This document shows, one piece after another, positions 22,641 through 34,886 of a stretch of DNA of 64,000 nt. This stretch comes from Larix kaempferi (taxonomy: Eukaryota > Streptophyta > Pinopsida > Pinales > Pinaceae), in the NCBI GenBank assembly GCA_027924585.1, contig BSBM01000386.1, forward strand, positions 6,526,501-6,590,500. Direction: 5' to 3'. Position 1 is the stretch's first letter. The number at the start of each line of letters is the position of its first letter. Below the pieces are notes generated by a model. The model had not been told where the DNA came from and searched no databases. It saw only the letters and a list, made by a program, of their open reading frames with translations. The translations under genes and the position numbers were made by a program.

Positions 22641-23640
22641 GCACTTGTCTACCAATTTAATATTAACCTATTTTTTAATTATATTGATAGCTAATGCATT
22701 AACTTAAAACTAATGTGGGAGCCTAAAGCTTTGTTTTAAGTTTTGATTATAGGATCTTGTAACATTGAATTCAAGATACATGCTAACACAAGGAGTCAAT
22801 ACTTTTCACATGATTTCTGTATTAAACTATAAAGTGTTCAAAGCCAATGTCTAAATTACAACCAGAAAGTTTTGGTTTGAGCAAAAATATTTTCATTATT
22901 GAAACTAATATATATTGTACATAGCCCAATATGTATTCTCCAAGATTATTTATGTCACCTATTTGTGACACTAAAATTCAATTCCAACAAAAAAAATCAG
23001 ATTACACAAAGTATACCAAAATTTCACATTATGTCTACTTGTAATTGTTACCTAAGACTAATGCAGTGACCTTCAACAAAGCTACAATTAATATTTCCAA
23101 ATTGTTTTTAATTAATTATTTTACAACAACGGCAATTTATGTTTCCATGCAACCTTGTTGATAATATATAGAACATGTTATGTAATTTAAATTAAAGAAG
23201 TATTAGGTTATGTAAAGTTCAAATGAAAAATAATTAAGGAAAAACATTACAATATGGATCGTAAGAATGTTGACTACATCATTGTATTGATCTATTACTA
23301 AAAAAAGGGTATATTACATAAATGCAATAATCCATGAAATTTTAAGTTTAAAAGGTATATAGACACATTAAACATTGTTAAAGGATGTTCCTATATGAAC
23401 ATATTTATTTATTTTCCTTGGAAAAAAACTGTAAAATACTTTTTATTAGAATAAACCATATTTTGCAGAGATCGATCTTAAAGATGTGGTGTCAAAATAC
23501 ATACTCAGAGAATTAAAACCTTTATCAGAAAATCCTACATAAAAAAAACACATAAGGATCTAAGTCCTCTATACATCTATCATATCTTCAAAAACTATCC
23601 ACATGAGACTGATATAAAAAGATAGCATATATGGTATCTA
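22641..23640. other. Intergenic, AT-rich, no gene seen
   Basis: No motif and no long frame on either strand. Confidence 0.5.
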
Positions 23641-24413
23641 TGTCAGATAAGGACTTGGGGCATATTTTGTCTCTTTGTCATTTTCCTTTTCCTATATGAA
23701 CTACTGAACTTCATCCACTTGGAAACATGTCTTCGACACATTCTGCAAAACCTCCCTCAACCTATTGATCGCAACGTATTTTGGAATTAAGAGAATTCTT
23801 TTGGGAGGTATCCTTTGCTTTAACTAGTCTATTACAACTTTAGAGTCCCAAAAAACATGTAAGCTTTGCACACCCACCATAAGAGCCAAAATCAAAGATA
23901 ACTTTAGTGTCATTAATTCAGCTCTATTGTTTGTAAGTATTCCCACACCAACAACAAATTTAATCCAATGTAGACCATTGAGGTAAAGAATTCCTCCAAC
24001 ACCCCCCGAAGGAGGATTCCCCTGAGATGCACCATCAAAATAGAGCTAAGGAAATGATATGTCAATATGTTCTTCCACTATCCTTCTTACTCTGGGATTC
24101 TTATCCAATTTAGGGAAATGACTAAGGACATCGAATCCTTTAGAAACATACACTAAAGGGGAGATATAAAGATCCTCAAAAGTGGACTTATTCCTGGCAA
24201 GCTAAACTCCCCATATAAATATGACTAGCAGAGCCAAATTATCCTTATAATCCATATTATTAGTCCATGAAGCTAGTGCTTGATCTAAAGATATTCATGT
24301 CCATATGAAAGGAATACCACATGCCTGAGATGTTCCCACGTCTTATTTATATGAGAACAAGAAATGAAAAGATGCTCAATACTCTCATTACCTTTGCAAA
24401 GAGGGCATCTACC
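23640..24413 (-). pseudogene. Minus-strand LINE ORF2 fragment: zf-RVT and RNase H, left half
   Basis: Read on the minus strand, 24413 to about 24300 gives GRCPLCKGNESIEHLF (a zf-RVT motif). About 24045-23780 gives an RNase H with FDGASQGNPPSGG, LTNNRAELMTL and FWDSKVVID. Stops and frameshifts are frequent. The zf-RVT motif is cut at 24413 by the Copia-A insertion and resumes at 62233. This is the oldest layer of the nested stack. Confidence 0.8.
24409..24413. repeat. Left target-site duplication of Copia-A (CTACC)
   Basis: CTACC precedes the LTR here and CTACC follows it at 62228-62232, 37.8 kb away. Confidence 0.88.
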
Positions 24414-25307
24414 TATTAGAAAAGCAGGATTGTAGAAAAATAGCATAAAATAAGATGCAAACATAAAACACATAAACACAATACAAGAGAGACACCAATA
24501 TATGTGGCTCAATTTCGCCAATATTTAGGGGTGAAATTTCACCAATTGGCTATTTTTTATGCATTTTTTCAAAAAATAAATTCGCTATTTATTCATTTTT
24601 AGTCTCTAATATCACCTATATTTACATCAAATATGTTTTTTATCATAATATTCGCCAAATTTTACATGTTTCGGTAGTAAATTGTATGTTTTATATTTAC
24701 TATTCGCCTACCTATCTATATACATGTTTTTTTCAGTCCAAAATAATTGCCTAGGTAACTATACTTAAGTATAATATTAGAATCCTTAAAAAATACCCTG
24801 TGGCTCACCCAATCCAGGCTACATCCATGAAGAAATTGTTAGTCATTTTATTAACATGTCCAACAAATGAAAGGATACAACCTGCAGCACATTCGTTGCA
24901 ACTTCCTCTTCACTCTCTTACAGTCGCTCTCACACAATCCCATAGATCTTTACAATACTACAATAAACAGTTGTATTGTAATGCCTTCCTTTTAAAGAGA
25001 TATTACCATGGGATAATACTACAGGATACCCAATACCATGGGCCTGTAAATCACCCATTATTGATCAAGTCATGACTATTAAATTACAACATTTTACAAT
25101 GGATTGTTTTTTAATTTTTCGCTACAGGGGCGCTACCCCTGAACCCCCGTGAGGGGAGGGACTCCCAAAAGCATTCGTCTCCCCCCATGGACCCCAAATG
25201 GTGACTATTGTGCAGGGAATCCCCCCCACCCCCCCTTCACGGGATGGGATCGAAACATAGCTGAAACACGACCTCTAAATATGGATGATAAGGTTGCACA
25301 ACCAACA
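24414..25307 (-). repeat. Copia-A 3' LTR, with a small element inserted
   Basis: On the minus strand it starts TGTTGGTTGTGCAACC at 25307 and ends at 24414, where the terminal CA has become TA. It matches the 5' LTR at 61628-62227 along its length, except for an insertion at 24511-24798. Both LTRs carry striking G/C runs in their middle. Confidence 0.88.
24511..24798 (+). mobile_element. Small non-autonomous element, family member 1, with 8-9 base target duplication
   Basis: The intact LTR at 61700 lacks this stretch, and TGTGGCTC(A) flanks it at 24503-24510 and 24799-24806. A relative lies at 58640-58920. Near the left end is a perfect palindrome GGTGAAATTTCACC (24530-24543). An 8-9 base duplication fits hAT or Mutator superfamilies, but no clear terminal inverted repeat was seen. 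Confidence 0.75.
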
Positions 25308-25319
25308 ATCTCACACTCG
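25308..25319 (-). other. Copia-A polypurine tract, degenerate
   Basis: Minus strand GAGTGTGAGAT directly precedes the TGTTGG LTR start. Confidence 0.5.
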
Positions 25320-25405
25320 AAGACTAATCACAACAAATCCACCACAACTGCATCTGTTGGACTATGCTCCAAACCTTGGACCTAGAAAATTTCTCATCTT
25401 CACCT

Positions 25406-26733
25406 TCATCCTTGAAGGCCAACTAAAACTAAGCAGGAACTCAATTTATCTATGGTTACTACCTTTGTCAACATGTGTGCAGGATTCTAGCTAGTATGTA
25501 TTTTTTCCAACTTCAATAGTTCATCTTCTAGAATAGAGCATATGAAATGGTACTTGAGATGTATTTGTTTATTCTTAGAATGGAAAGTTGAGTTCTTTGC
25601 AATATGAATGGCACTCTGGATATCACTATACAACATGTTATTCTCCTGCTTCTTACCCAATTCCTCCTTGAACTTATGTATCCAAATCATCTCTTTACCA
25701 GCCTCTGTAGCGGCAACATACTTTGTTTCCATTCTTGAAAGTGAAACAACCTTTTGTGGTTTCGAAATCCAACTTACTATTGTTCCACCTATAGTAAAGA
25801 CATACCCTGTGGTGATCTTTCGGCTATCCTTTTCACCTACCATATCTGCATCAACATATCCTTGTAGAGCAGTGTCTATACCTCCAAAACATAATGCATG
25901 AGTAGAAGTACCTCTCAAATACCTGAGAATCCACTTTACTACCTTCCAATGCTCTTTGCATGGATTCTTCATATATATGCTCACAACTCCCACTAAATGT
26001 GCAATATCTAGTCTTGTGCACACCATGGCATACATCAAGCTACCAATTGATGATGAATAGGGTACCTTTGACATATATTTTATCTCCTACCATATCTTGG
26101 GACACATCTCCTTATTTAGTTTAAAATGGCTGGACAAAGGTGTACTAACTAGTTTTGCATCCTGCATTCTAAACCTCTCCAACACCTTTTCTATGTACTC
26201 ACCTTGAGACAGTGGCAATTTATGATTTTTCGTCTCTTGTTATTCTCATACCAAGGATTTTCTTTGAAGCACCCAAATCCTTCATCGCAAATGAATTAGC
26301 TAATTTCCTTTTGAGCACATTTATATCATGCATGTTAGACCCTGCAACATGCATGCCATCCACATACAATAACAAGATAATATATCTTCCATTATCTAGC
26401 TTCTTAAAATAAACACAGTGGTCAGAATGGAATATTCTATAACTTTGTTCGGTCATAAACCTGTCAAATTTTAAATACCACTGCCTTGGAGCTTGCTTCA
26501 AGCCATACAAGCTCTTCTTCAACCCGCATACTAAATTCTCCTTCCCTTTGGCCTCATACCCCTATTGTTGATGCATATAAATCTCTTCTTCCAAATATCC
26601 ATGGAGAAAAGTTGTTTTTACATCTAATTGTTCAAGATGCAAATATTCTACTGCCACTAGACTTAAAATAGTTCTAATTGAAGTCATTTTAACAATAGAA
26701 AAAAATATTTCATCAAAATCTATACCTTTGTTT
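25406..26733 (-). pseudogene. Copia-A pol, RT C-terminal part and RNase H
   Basis: From 26733 leftwards the minus strand reads [44 protein letters not shown], then YVDGMHVAG (catalytic second Asp changed to Gly), MKDLGASKKILGM, and the RNase H with SLMYAMVCTRLDI, GYVDADMVGEKDSRK, MVSLSRMETKYVAAT-type sequence and QSAIHIAKN. A stop at about 25492 interrupts what would be NPAHMLTKVV, and the natural end is TGA at 25406-25408. The missing upstream half of RT is at 42865 and beyond. Confidence 0.9.
26731..26733. repeat. Left 3-base target duplication of the CACTA element (TTT)
   Basis: TTT precedes CACTAGTAC here and TTT follows GTACTAGTG at 42862-42864. Deleting the element plus one TTT rejoins the Copia-A RT frame as GFAQNKGIDF. 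Confidence 0.85.
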
Positions 26734-26756
26734 CACTAGTACAAAATGAGAGATAA
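26734..26756 (+). repeat. CACTA left terminal inverted repeat
   Basis: CACTAGTACAAAATGAGAGA plus TAA, the exact complement of 42839-42861. Confidence 0.9.
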
Positions 26757-26985
26757 GTGACCAGGTGACCAAAAACTTTGGTCACCGCAGATTTTTCAAG
26801 GGATAAATGACCAAAATTGAGAAATTTTAAGTGAACTGGCTAAAAATGGCCAAGATAAATGACCAATTTGGTCTTGGGATAAGAATTAAACTAAAAATGG
26901 CCAAGATAAATGACCAATTTGGTCAGGAGATAAGAACTAAACTAAAAATGACCACATAACAATTGGTCATTTTTAGTTGTCATTC
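26757..26985. repeat. CACTA left subterminal repeats
   Basis: TGACCA, TGGTCA and the longer phrase AGATAAATGACCAATTTGGT recur. AAACTAAAAATGGCCAAGA is present twice (near 26830 and 26890). Confidence 0.8.
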
Positions 26986-27024
26986 CGGCAAAGAAAAATT
27001 ATAATTTTGATAATGAATTTGTAC

Positions 27025-27187
27025 AATTTACTAAATTTTAACACTGTAGATGGATTCGGAGACCCCTTTCTAGGGGGTCTCTGAATCCATCTGCGGTGTT
27101 AAACTCTAAATTTTAACACTGCATATGGATTCGGAGACCCCTTTCTAGGTCTCTGAATCCATCTACAGTGTTAAAATTTAGTAAATT
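27025..27187. repeat. Double hairpin foldback
   Basis: An outer inverted repeat (AATTTACTAAATTTTAACAC ... and its complement) encloses two successive hairpins of 70 and 56 bases (27041-27110 and 27116-27171). Each has arms ACTG...ATGGATTCGGAGACC and its complement around CCTTTCTAG. It looks like a foldback element that duplicated its own inner arm. Confidence 0.85.
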
Positions 27188-27189
27188 AT

Positions 27190-28376
27190 AACATTAATAG
27201 TACACCACTTGGATTATTTTTTAATACATGTCTTCTAAGGTATCATTTCTTTGAGGCCATCCCGATACCTATTGTGTTAGATAATAGGAGAATCATTGAG
27301 ATGCTCATTTAGAGGTTTCTCTACTAATTAGTGCCTTGGGTGTGGTGAGTTGATATCTAGATAATACATCATGTCTTGCATATAGTTTATCAAGTGATAG
27401 ATGATTTCTTCTAGTACATGTGGTTGAGTCGATTCTTAGATATTTGTCGTCTTTCCCTTTTGGAATTGTCATGTCTTGAAGTTAGTGTCACTCTGTTCAG
27501 CTTGTTGTATTGGTTGTGTTCATACACCAAATTAATATGTGGCTTGGTTGTGACCTTAAAATTAATAGATTATTATTATTATTACTCACATAAAAAAACA
27601 AAAACATAAATATAAATATTTCCATACACGAATTCATAAAATTATGAAACTTTAATTTTTTTTAAATAATTTTTTACTATGAAAAACACAAGAAATTATT
27701 CCTATGCGCTATTAAGTCCCATCATAATCTATTAGCCAAATTAAAAACTTCAAATCATCAAATTTAAAAATTCACAAAACTATTTATATTTTTCAAAATA
27801 ATAATAAGTTCAATATAAACATTAGGAAATGTTTTAGCGAGGGGATAAAGAAATAAGAAGTCAAGCCGCTTTGATTTACCTACCTAAAATAAAATGAAGG
27901 AAATTAAGATGGTCTTTTATTGCTTCAAGAATTTACCTTCTCCATTGTGATTAAAACTCAGAAATCATGCATTCTCTATAATGGTTAGACATGGGAACTT
28001 GGAAGTCAAACAAACATATTAAATTAATTACCTCGATAGACTTTTATATCTTAGATTTTGGAGATGGACCAGGAAGAGTAGATTTTCTAGATTTAAGGTT
28101 TCATATGACACTTGTGCAATGAGGATTGTTTCTATGGTCGTCGTATCTTAGTTAAGCATAATGAATTGTTTAAGGGAGGAATCGTTTAAGCTAATGGTTT
28201 AAGAAACAATGAATGTCATGTGCTAACTGCACCCCGTGAATCTCGTCCTTTCCTTTTCCAATCTGCATCCCATCTAATGCGTGTGGACGTGGAGAGTCGT
28301 TATGATGCATGTGGTGCTCTTTAAATAGGAACAATTCACAAACATTTATAGATTAAGCAGGAATGGTCTTGGGACA
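27190..28376. other. CACTA interior, no gene recognised
   Basis: AT-rich. The only longer frame (27418-27609) has no motif. Confidence 0.5.
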
Positions 28377-28880
28377 AGTCTTGATGGAGATCAACTCTGG
28401 AAGTTTAAAGGCATGCATTTAGCACAAAGTTTATTGGAGTCTTTTTCTTTCACATTCTTGATTTTTTAGAAATTGTAGTCGACAAATCTTGTACATTTTA
28501 ATGGAAATTGGCTCTGGATCTTGAAATTAGGCAGGAGCTTAGCACATAGTAACATAGTATTATTTTCCTTCTTAATTATTCAAAAACTCTATTGTGGCAA
28601 CTCCTGTAAATTTTGATGGAAATTGCCTTTGGAAATTGAAGGAAAACGTCTAGCACAAATTAATGCAAGAGTATTTTCATTTTTGAGTTTTGCAGAAAGG
28701 TTCTTGGGGTATGTCTTGTAAATTTTAATAGAAATATTTTCCGTACCTTTAAAAGAAAGTGCTTAGCACTAACGGAGTAGTTTTTTCTGTCCTTGATTTT
28801 TCATAAATGCTTCTGGGGAAAGTTCTATAAATTTTGATGGAGAACTTTAAAGGACAGTTTTTAGCACAAAGTTTAACCTT
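28377..28880. repeat. Degenerate tandem array, five units of about 110 bases
   Basis: Each unit holds AATTTTGATGGAAATTG, a TTAGCACAAAGT phrase, then TTTTTC and CTTGATTTTT. Divergence between units is high, so the array is old. Its position inside a CACTA element fits a subterminal or internal repeat. Confidence 0.7.
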
Positions 28881-31800
28881 TACCGATTGTCAATTGTTCG
28901 TCGACTTCTGTCGATGTTGCAGAAAATTGGTCTTGATATGGGAGACTAGGGAAACTGGACTGTCCACTGTCCTTGATTTGGATTTTTGTGTCCAATGTTC
29001 CAGTCAACAATGTACTATCAGGAGTAATTTGTGTCCATTTATCTCCGTGTCTATCAATTCTTTTCACAGTCAGGCGTTGTGCTAGGGGTTGGCTCCTATA
29101 TATACTAAGTATCTTCACAGTCGGGTGTTGTGCAGGCTCAAAAGACTAAGTAAAACGATGGAGTATTTTTCTTTTCAATGTGTTTGGTTATTTTGGGACT
29201 TCCACATTTTTAGTCAATTTTTTTGTATCAATGGTTGGCAGCCTGATATTGTATACATCGCTTACTATGTCAAAAATTCGGATGAAAATGACTCTAGAAG
29301 GAAACAAAATTAAATGATGATCTCTGGTGTATAATGGTTCAAATAATGACTGTCTCTCATGTATATTGGTTCAAATATCATGCGAAAAATTTGAAGGAAA
29401 ACTGAGGCCAAGCTCGTCTATTCCCGAGACAATGCCCAACATATTGGGCACAATTTCGTTCCTCTTCTGTACTCAGTAAGATTTTACTATGTTTTTATAT
29501 AATAATGGCTTTAATTTGAAAGATATAAAAAAAAAAACCTTTATTGGCTAGCCATTTAGAGCAAGTCTGAGATATGTCTATGCCAATCTAAAGCTCAATG
29601 TGGCTATCATGAACATTTTTTTTTATAAATTATTTAGGATATGCTTAGTGACAAGGCTTCATTGCATGTAGATCAAGTTAGGTGGCTCATTATCTTATTT
29701 TAGTGTAAGCAACAATCATAATGATAGCTTCCACTATCTCATGAAATATTTGTATGCGTTGTCATGGCACTTACATGTGTTGAATTGAGTTAGTTTAACT
29801 GAAGAATTAAGTTCAACAAACTATTTCTTACTTGACTACCATCAACATGATGACATCTAAATATAAGTCGCGATCAATGGATTAATACATGTGTTCATAA
29901 GTTTAATATTATTTCTTTTGAGTCGTTAGATACATGGAAATTCAAATATTTGTCATCATCCCATGGAGAGGACGTTGATTATGTTATTAGAAATGTGACT
30001 CCAAATTTACAATATTAAAGTTAATTTAAGTTGCTCTTCAAAACATGGATTCTTTCTAAATAGCTAACTACATCGCATGATTGCACCATAAGATTAGTAA
30101 TGTTTAATGTATTAATTGGGTGCGGGGTTTTTAGATAACAACATTAAGGACCTAAATAATTTAAATAAATAATTTCACATGACATTAAGAGTATTTATAA
30201 ACATGGTGTGTTAAAAAAATAACATTAAATATAAGTATTTTAATCATAATATAGTAATAACAAGAATAATATTTAATTTTTTTTTAAAAATCACATGGCA
30301 ATACTAAGAGTGCTTATGAATAGGCATTTAGATATTATCTTTGGATTTTATTCATTTCGTGGTGGTTAAAAAAATGGCATGTTTATTAAATAGTATTTGT
30401 TTTATGTTTATATTAATTAATTTAATATTTATGTTAGTCTAATGTTTATATTAATTAATTTACTGTTTAGCTTTGGTTAATAACCAACCATCTCCACAAA
30501 ATTAAGTGGTTCTCTACACCTATCCACTATCCATGTTCACGGCCATATTACTTGTGGCTGTGCTAGTTATATTTAAATTATTTTTGGAATATTCGACACT
30601 AGCTGGCTCTATTAACGAATGTCCCTCCAAAATTGCAAACCCAACTTAGAACACGATTAATACAAAGAGAGAAAGAAGCATCAAACGTTAAAAGTCCAGA
30701 TTTCAATTCTGCAGATCGTTGAGCCCCTATTCATTCCACAACTTTGAAGGAATTTCAACTGGAATTGGCTCCATTATAGTTGAATCTATGAATTTACCCT
30801 TCTATTTACGGTTGGTTTTTATAATATTTATCTTTTTCAACAGGTCGATGATTTGAGGATTATGTCTCTATGAAATTTGTTGATTATTTCTTGAATCAAA
30901 GCAGATCTATTAAAATTTTGGAGGCCTTTGTTCTATTTGCTTTGGTTTTTAGGGTTTCATTTTAGGGTTTCACGACTATAAGTGTTACAGGTTGCTTTAG
31001 TGATATAAATTAGGGCTTAGGGCCTACCTTCAATGCGTGTGATAAATTTTTTCTTTTCTACCAATTAAGCCTTGTTATATTATGTGCTATTGAGGTTATT
31101 TTTATTTGTCTGGTTTTCTTTATTTGATAGTTTTAGGGGTTTTAACACTCGTATCTCGCGCAAAACTCTTCTTCTATGACACATTTTATGCATTCTGGGT
31201 AATTTGTAAGGTATGCATTTTACACCTGGCAAACTATAGATTTATTTATAACCACATAAAAACCTCTCATTAGTCCTTGTCATAATTAATAGCTATTGTT
31301 AAGCATTGGTTATTGGGTAATTTATCTGGTATGCATTTTATCTCTCGAAAAGGGGTATAGAAGGGATGCCAACTATGGGTCAATGGATTAAAAGTAAACT
31401 GCTACTACAGACCCTGCTTTTTTTCGGTCAACGATAAACCCTATATTTGCTATTGGGTATGCTATTTGTTTACCCTTTATGGTTCTGAACTAGGTGGTTG
31501 GTAGTTCCAAAAAGCATCTCGCTCTCCAGCATCAGGATCTCGATCTCTAAAATTTTAATATCGCTAATGAAAGTATTCATCTCGATCATAAGTAATTGAA
31601 TCATGAGCACGAACAGGCTCTTCATCCCTGGGTTCAGGCTCTTCCACACTGCTTCAACGACATATGAATCTGCTACTGGTATTGTATTGGATACTATATA
31701 TGATGCTACCACCTTTACTTTTTTAACTGCTAATACTGGTGCTACCAGGAATTATCCTTGTGTTGGTGCTGCTTAGCCTGGTGATGCTTCTTATTTGAAT

Positions 31801-32292
31801 GATCTGGTGCTCCGTGAATCCAGTGAGTTTGTAAGTGCCCAGTTAGTTGAAGCCACCTACAACTATATCTCTCACACAATATGCTCTGTTATATATACGT
31901 AGATATATTATTTATTTAATAATTTACTTAATATTTATTCCATTAGAAGTACAGGCGCCCAGGCTGATGGGAAATTTTGTGTACGCTCTTTTCTCTTTGC
32001 AAATTTTTCTTTCCCAAATTCGATATAAGAACTTATGCACTGGTTTTGTTTTATTTGGGACATTAGGTAGTCATTTGACTATTTTTTTTGCAATGAGAGA
32101 TAAGACTAAAATTGTTGACATAAACCCATGTCCAGAAACAATCCACCGTATAACAAAGGAATGTAATAAGCCTAAAATTGTAAAATCTACCTCAAGATTC
32201 TATAAAAGAACCCATAATAATTAGCCAAATAACATATGGGTGAAACACAGTACACACTGGCAAGCAACAAAACAATATTGGGACCTCACAGC
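28881..32292. other. CACTA interior, no gene recognised
   Basis: AT-rich sequence with scattered short frames (for example 28834-29085, 31470-31712, 31847-32224) lacking any motif. A duplication of TTCACAGTC.GG.GTTGTGC occurs near 29060 and 29113. No TNP2-like transposase motif was found on either strand. Confidence 0.5.
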
Positions 32293-32718
32293 TTAATGTG
32301 TCTTCACATATTCTTGAATAACATTCAATCCCTCGGTTTCCTCACCATAGTCCTTAACAACCAGGAAAGAGCACCCAACCACCTTGCGGGCTTTTCCCTC
32401 TCAGTCAATCTTGCAAAGTCCTGCCCATTCACTCAATTTATTTGCACTAGGCACATAAATAAAGTTCACATAGTGCTCAGCACACACAGATTGCACTAAT
32501 TTTGTGTAATCGGGTTGGTTACAATCCTTTGCAAGCACGCACAGTTGAGCTGCATGTTTCTCAATGGCTTTGGAACCTTCATGAAGACCTTGAGCAAGAC
32601 CATCATGGGCCAGTGATTTCTTTAACACGAGCTGCAAAGCAGTCAATATGTCCATAGGATCTCCCAACACTGCAGTGGGATTTTCTTCAATAACATCGGC
32701 ATCTCCCCCATCTTCCAT
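32293..32718 (-). pseudogene. RPS12: Ribosomal protein eS12 retrocopy, full length, one stop
   Basis: The minus strand encodes the whole 141-residue eS12 protein from ATG 32716-32718 to TAA 32293-32295. It shows [65 protein letters not shown] and a C-terminal VKTH. The protein is a component of the small ribosomal subunit. One codon (TGA, 32401-32403, between KID and EGK, usually Ser) is a stop. There is no intron, although plant eS12 genes normally have them, so this is most likely a processed pseudogene made by LINE machinery. No poly(A) tail is clear at the left end. It sits inside the CACTA element, either captured by it or inserted into it. Confidence 0.92.
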
Positions 32719-34266
32719 GGCTTTGCCACAAAAATCGAAAAGGTAGGCACAAACATGTACTCACTATGTAATATTACAGAAGAAACTGGAGACTGAAGAA
32801 GCCGAACATATAAAAGGTAATCATTTGACTATTAATTAGAACAATATGGACATAATGCATGCTAAACAGATAGAATAGATAGCAACACAGAAGCGGTAGC
32901 CATACATACATTGATAATTAATCCAAAGCATAGATATAAACAACAAGGGAGTGAGCACCATTATTGGCAAAGGAAGCAACAGAGGTCTAGGTAGCCATGT
33001 AATTAGGGTATTTAGTAGCAGATCCGGTTGTTAAAAAGCTGGTTGTTTATCATCTAAAGTGACCAAAGCATATTGACCAGTATCTCTTCTAGATACATAG
33101 GAATCATAAAAGGTGGTAGGGAGGAACTATATGATAGCAGTTTATTGTCTAGGATTTACATGATTAGTCTCGATTCCAGGTGCAACTTGAGATCTTGTGA
33201 CAGGCTAAAACCCATCATAGCTAGATATAGTTCCAGCTCCTGAGTAATCAAGAGCCAATTGAATAGCACAGTTTGAGGTGGGATAGTCGTGCATTGCTTT
33301 TCCTCACTTCAGTAAAAAAAAAAATTGAATCTGTTAGTAGGGATCATCAAGTACATGCCCAAGACGGATCATCAAGCCATGCGAAAGAGACTAAGGAATT
33401 GCCCATTATAGGAATCCACATGCAGGTCCACTCTAAGATCAAGATCAATACCCAAAAAGTAGTATTGAAGACTTTAATATAAAAGTGTGGACCGCACACA
33501 GTCTCCACAAGCACCACTAGAAAAAACCACAAACCATCCAAGTGGGGTTTATGTGGAGCGATAGCAAGTAGCTTCTAGGTTCTTCCCTTTCTAATCTGAT
33601 GGCTTGAGGCCCTGTTGAAGCTAGTTAAATAGAGTAATATTCTAGGTTGCTTAGTAAAGATGTGTTATAAGCACAAGTTAAATTAGATTTAGATAGATTC
33701 TTTGTTTTATCTTTAAAAGTGTTATTTTAAGGGGCGGAGCTGCTCGACCAATCCATCCATCCGTGGTGTGTTGTAAGTTGCGAGACTAGGTTTCCTGATC
33801 CGTGGTGTGTTATTAGTATTTAGTGATCATACTTCAACTAATTTTTGAAATATCTTGAATGTAGATTGGTGGAAAGTATGGAATATATAACTCTCGATTC
33901 ATAGGATGATGTAGCGCATCCAATATTCTGGATTCCTATTTTGTAAAGTTTGAAAATAAGCTCTTTCCCTTTTCCAGCATTCTTGGAATACTTGACCACT
34001 TCGAAAGATTTTTTAAAACAATATTTTGTATACAATGTTGGGCATTTGATTAGATACATCACCATGGTTTAATACAACATTTCAATATTTACAACAATAA
34101 TTGTTGAATTATAGGGGCTGCCATCATGATCAAACATGATACATGCAAGAAAATGTGAGGACCATTGAGAGAAAAATATGTGGAGAAGATAAAAACACAC
34201 ATGTCCAAAAATATGGAAGAAAACATACAGCCAAATGATACATAACTGACCGCAAGTCAGAAGAGG
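32719..34266. other. CACTA interior, no gene recognised
   Basis: Possible 5' flank of the eS12 copy, then AT-rich DNA. Frames at 33273-33482 and 33838-34065 show no motif. A TCCGTGGTGTGTT phrase is doubled near 33762 and 33802. Confidence 0.45.
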
Positions 34267-34271
34267 AGGTA
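34267..34271. repeat. Left target duplication of Copia-C (GGTAG)
   Basis: GGTAG precedes the 5' LTR and is repeated exactly at 41516-41520. Confidence 0.95.
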
Positions 34272-34873
34272 GTGTTGATGTATATGTAACTTCGAAATGT
34301 ATTTCATTTGTGTATTTTATATATATTTATTGTACCCTTAATAGAGATGTGTTATTCCTCTATAAGGAAGTGTCCTCATGTGGATTGACAAGTGTCGCAA
34401 GTATGTGTACTTGCCGATGGGTTATTAGACCACCATGTGTGGGGTCGGCCCTGAAATATATATATTATAATGTGATATACCTAGATAGACAAGTTGGCCC
34501 CATAAGGTCACTGGGCAAACAGATCAGTATAAATAGAGATCAGGTGATCTCTATTTAGATCACTTGGAAAAGTATCTCACTCTCACTCAGAAAGTGGCGC
34601 ACTAGTGAGGAGGAGGATCATCTACTACTAGGAGACTATCTCATTGTTATTTGGTTGTACTTTGGTTGAGCCATTGCTCTCTCTATCTCTAAGGAAGTTG
34701 TGGGGTTTTTCACCTTAGGGTTTTCCCCACGGAAACTCTGTGTCTCTTGTCTCTTATGCTTTTGATTCTTGTGATGCTTGTCATATTGTGATTGTCATGC
34801 ATTGATATACTGTATATGTTATTCTCTCAGCAAAGATCCTAGAGTATTGTGAATTAATGCTCAAAATTTAACA
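34272..34873 (+). repeat. Copia-C 5' LTR
   Basis: It begins TGTTGATGTATATGTAACTT and ends TTTAACA. A TATA box (TATAAATA) lies at 34528-34535. It is followed by the inverted repeat AGAGATCAGGTGATCTCT, which could fold at the start of the transcript. Confidence 0.96.
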
Positions 34874-34886
34874 TGGTATCAGAGCT
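34874..34886 (+). other. Copia-C primer-binding site
   Basis: TGGTATCAGAGCT directly after the LTR is complementary to the 3' end of initiator tRNA-Met, the usual plant retrotransposon primer. Confidence 0.92.

Noticed and set aside
26734-26985. Left CACTA end as an independent MITE
   Set aside because: The Copia-A frame is continuous only when 26734-42861 is removed as one unit, so the two ends belong to a single insertion.
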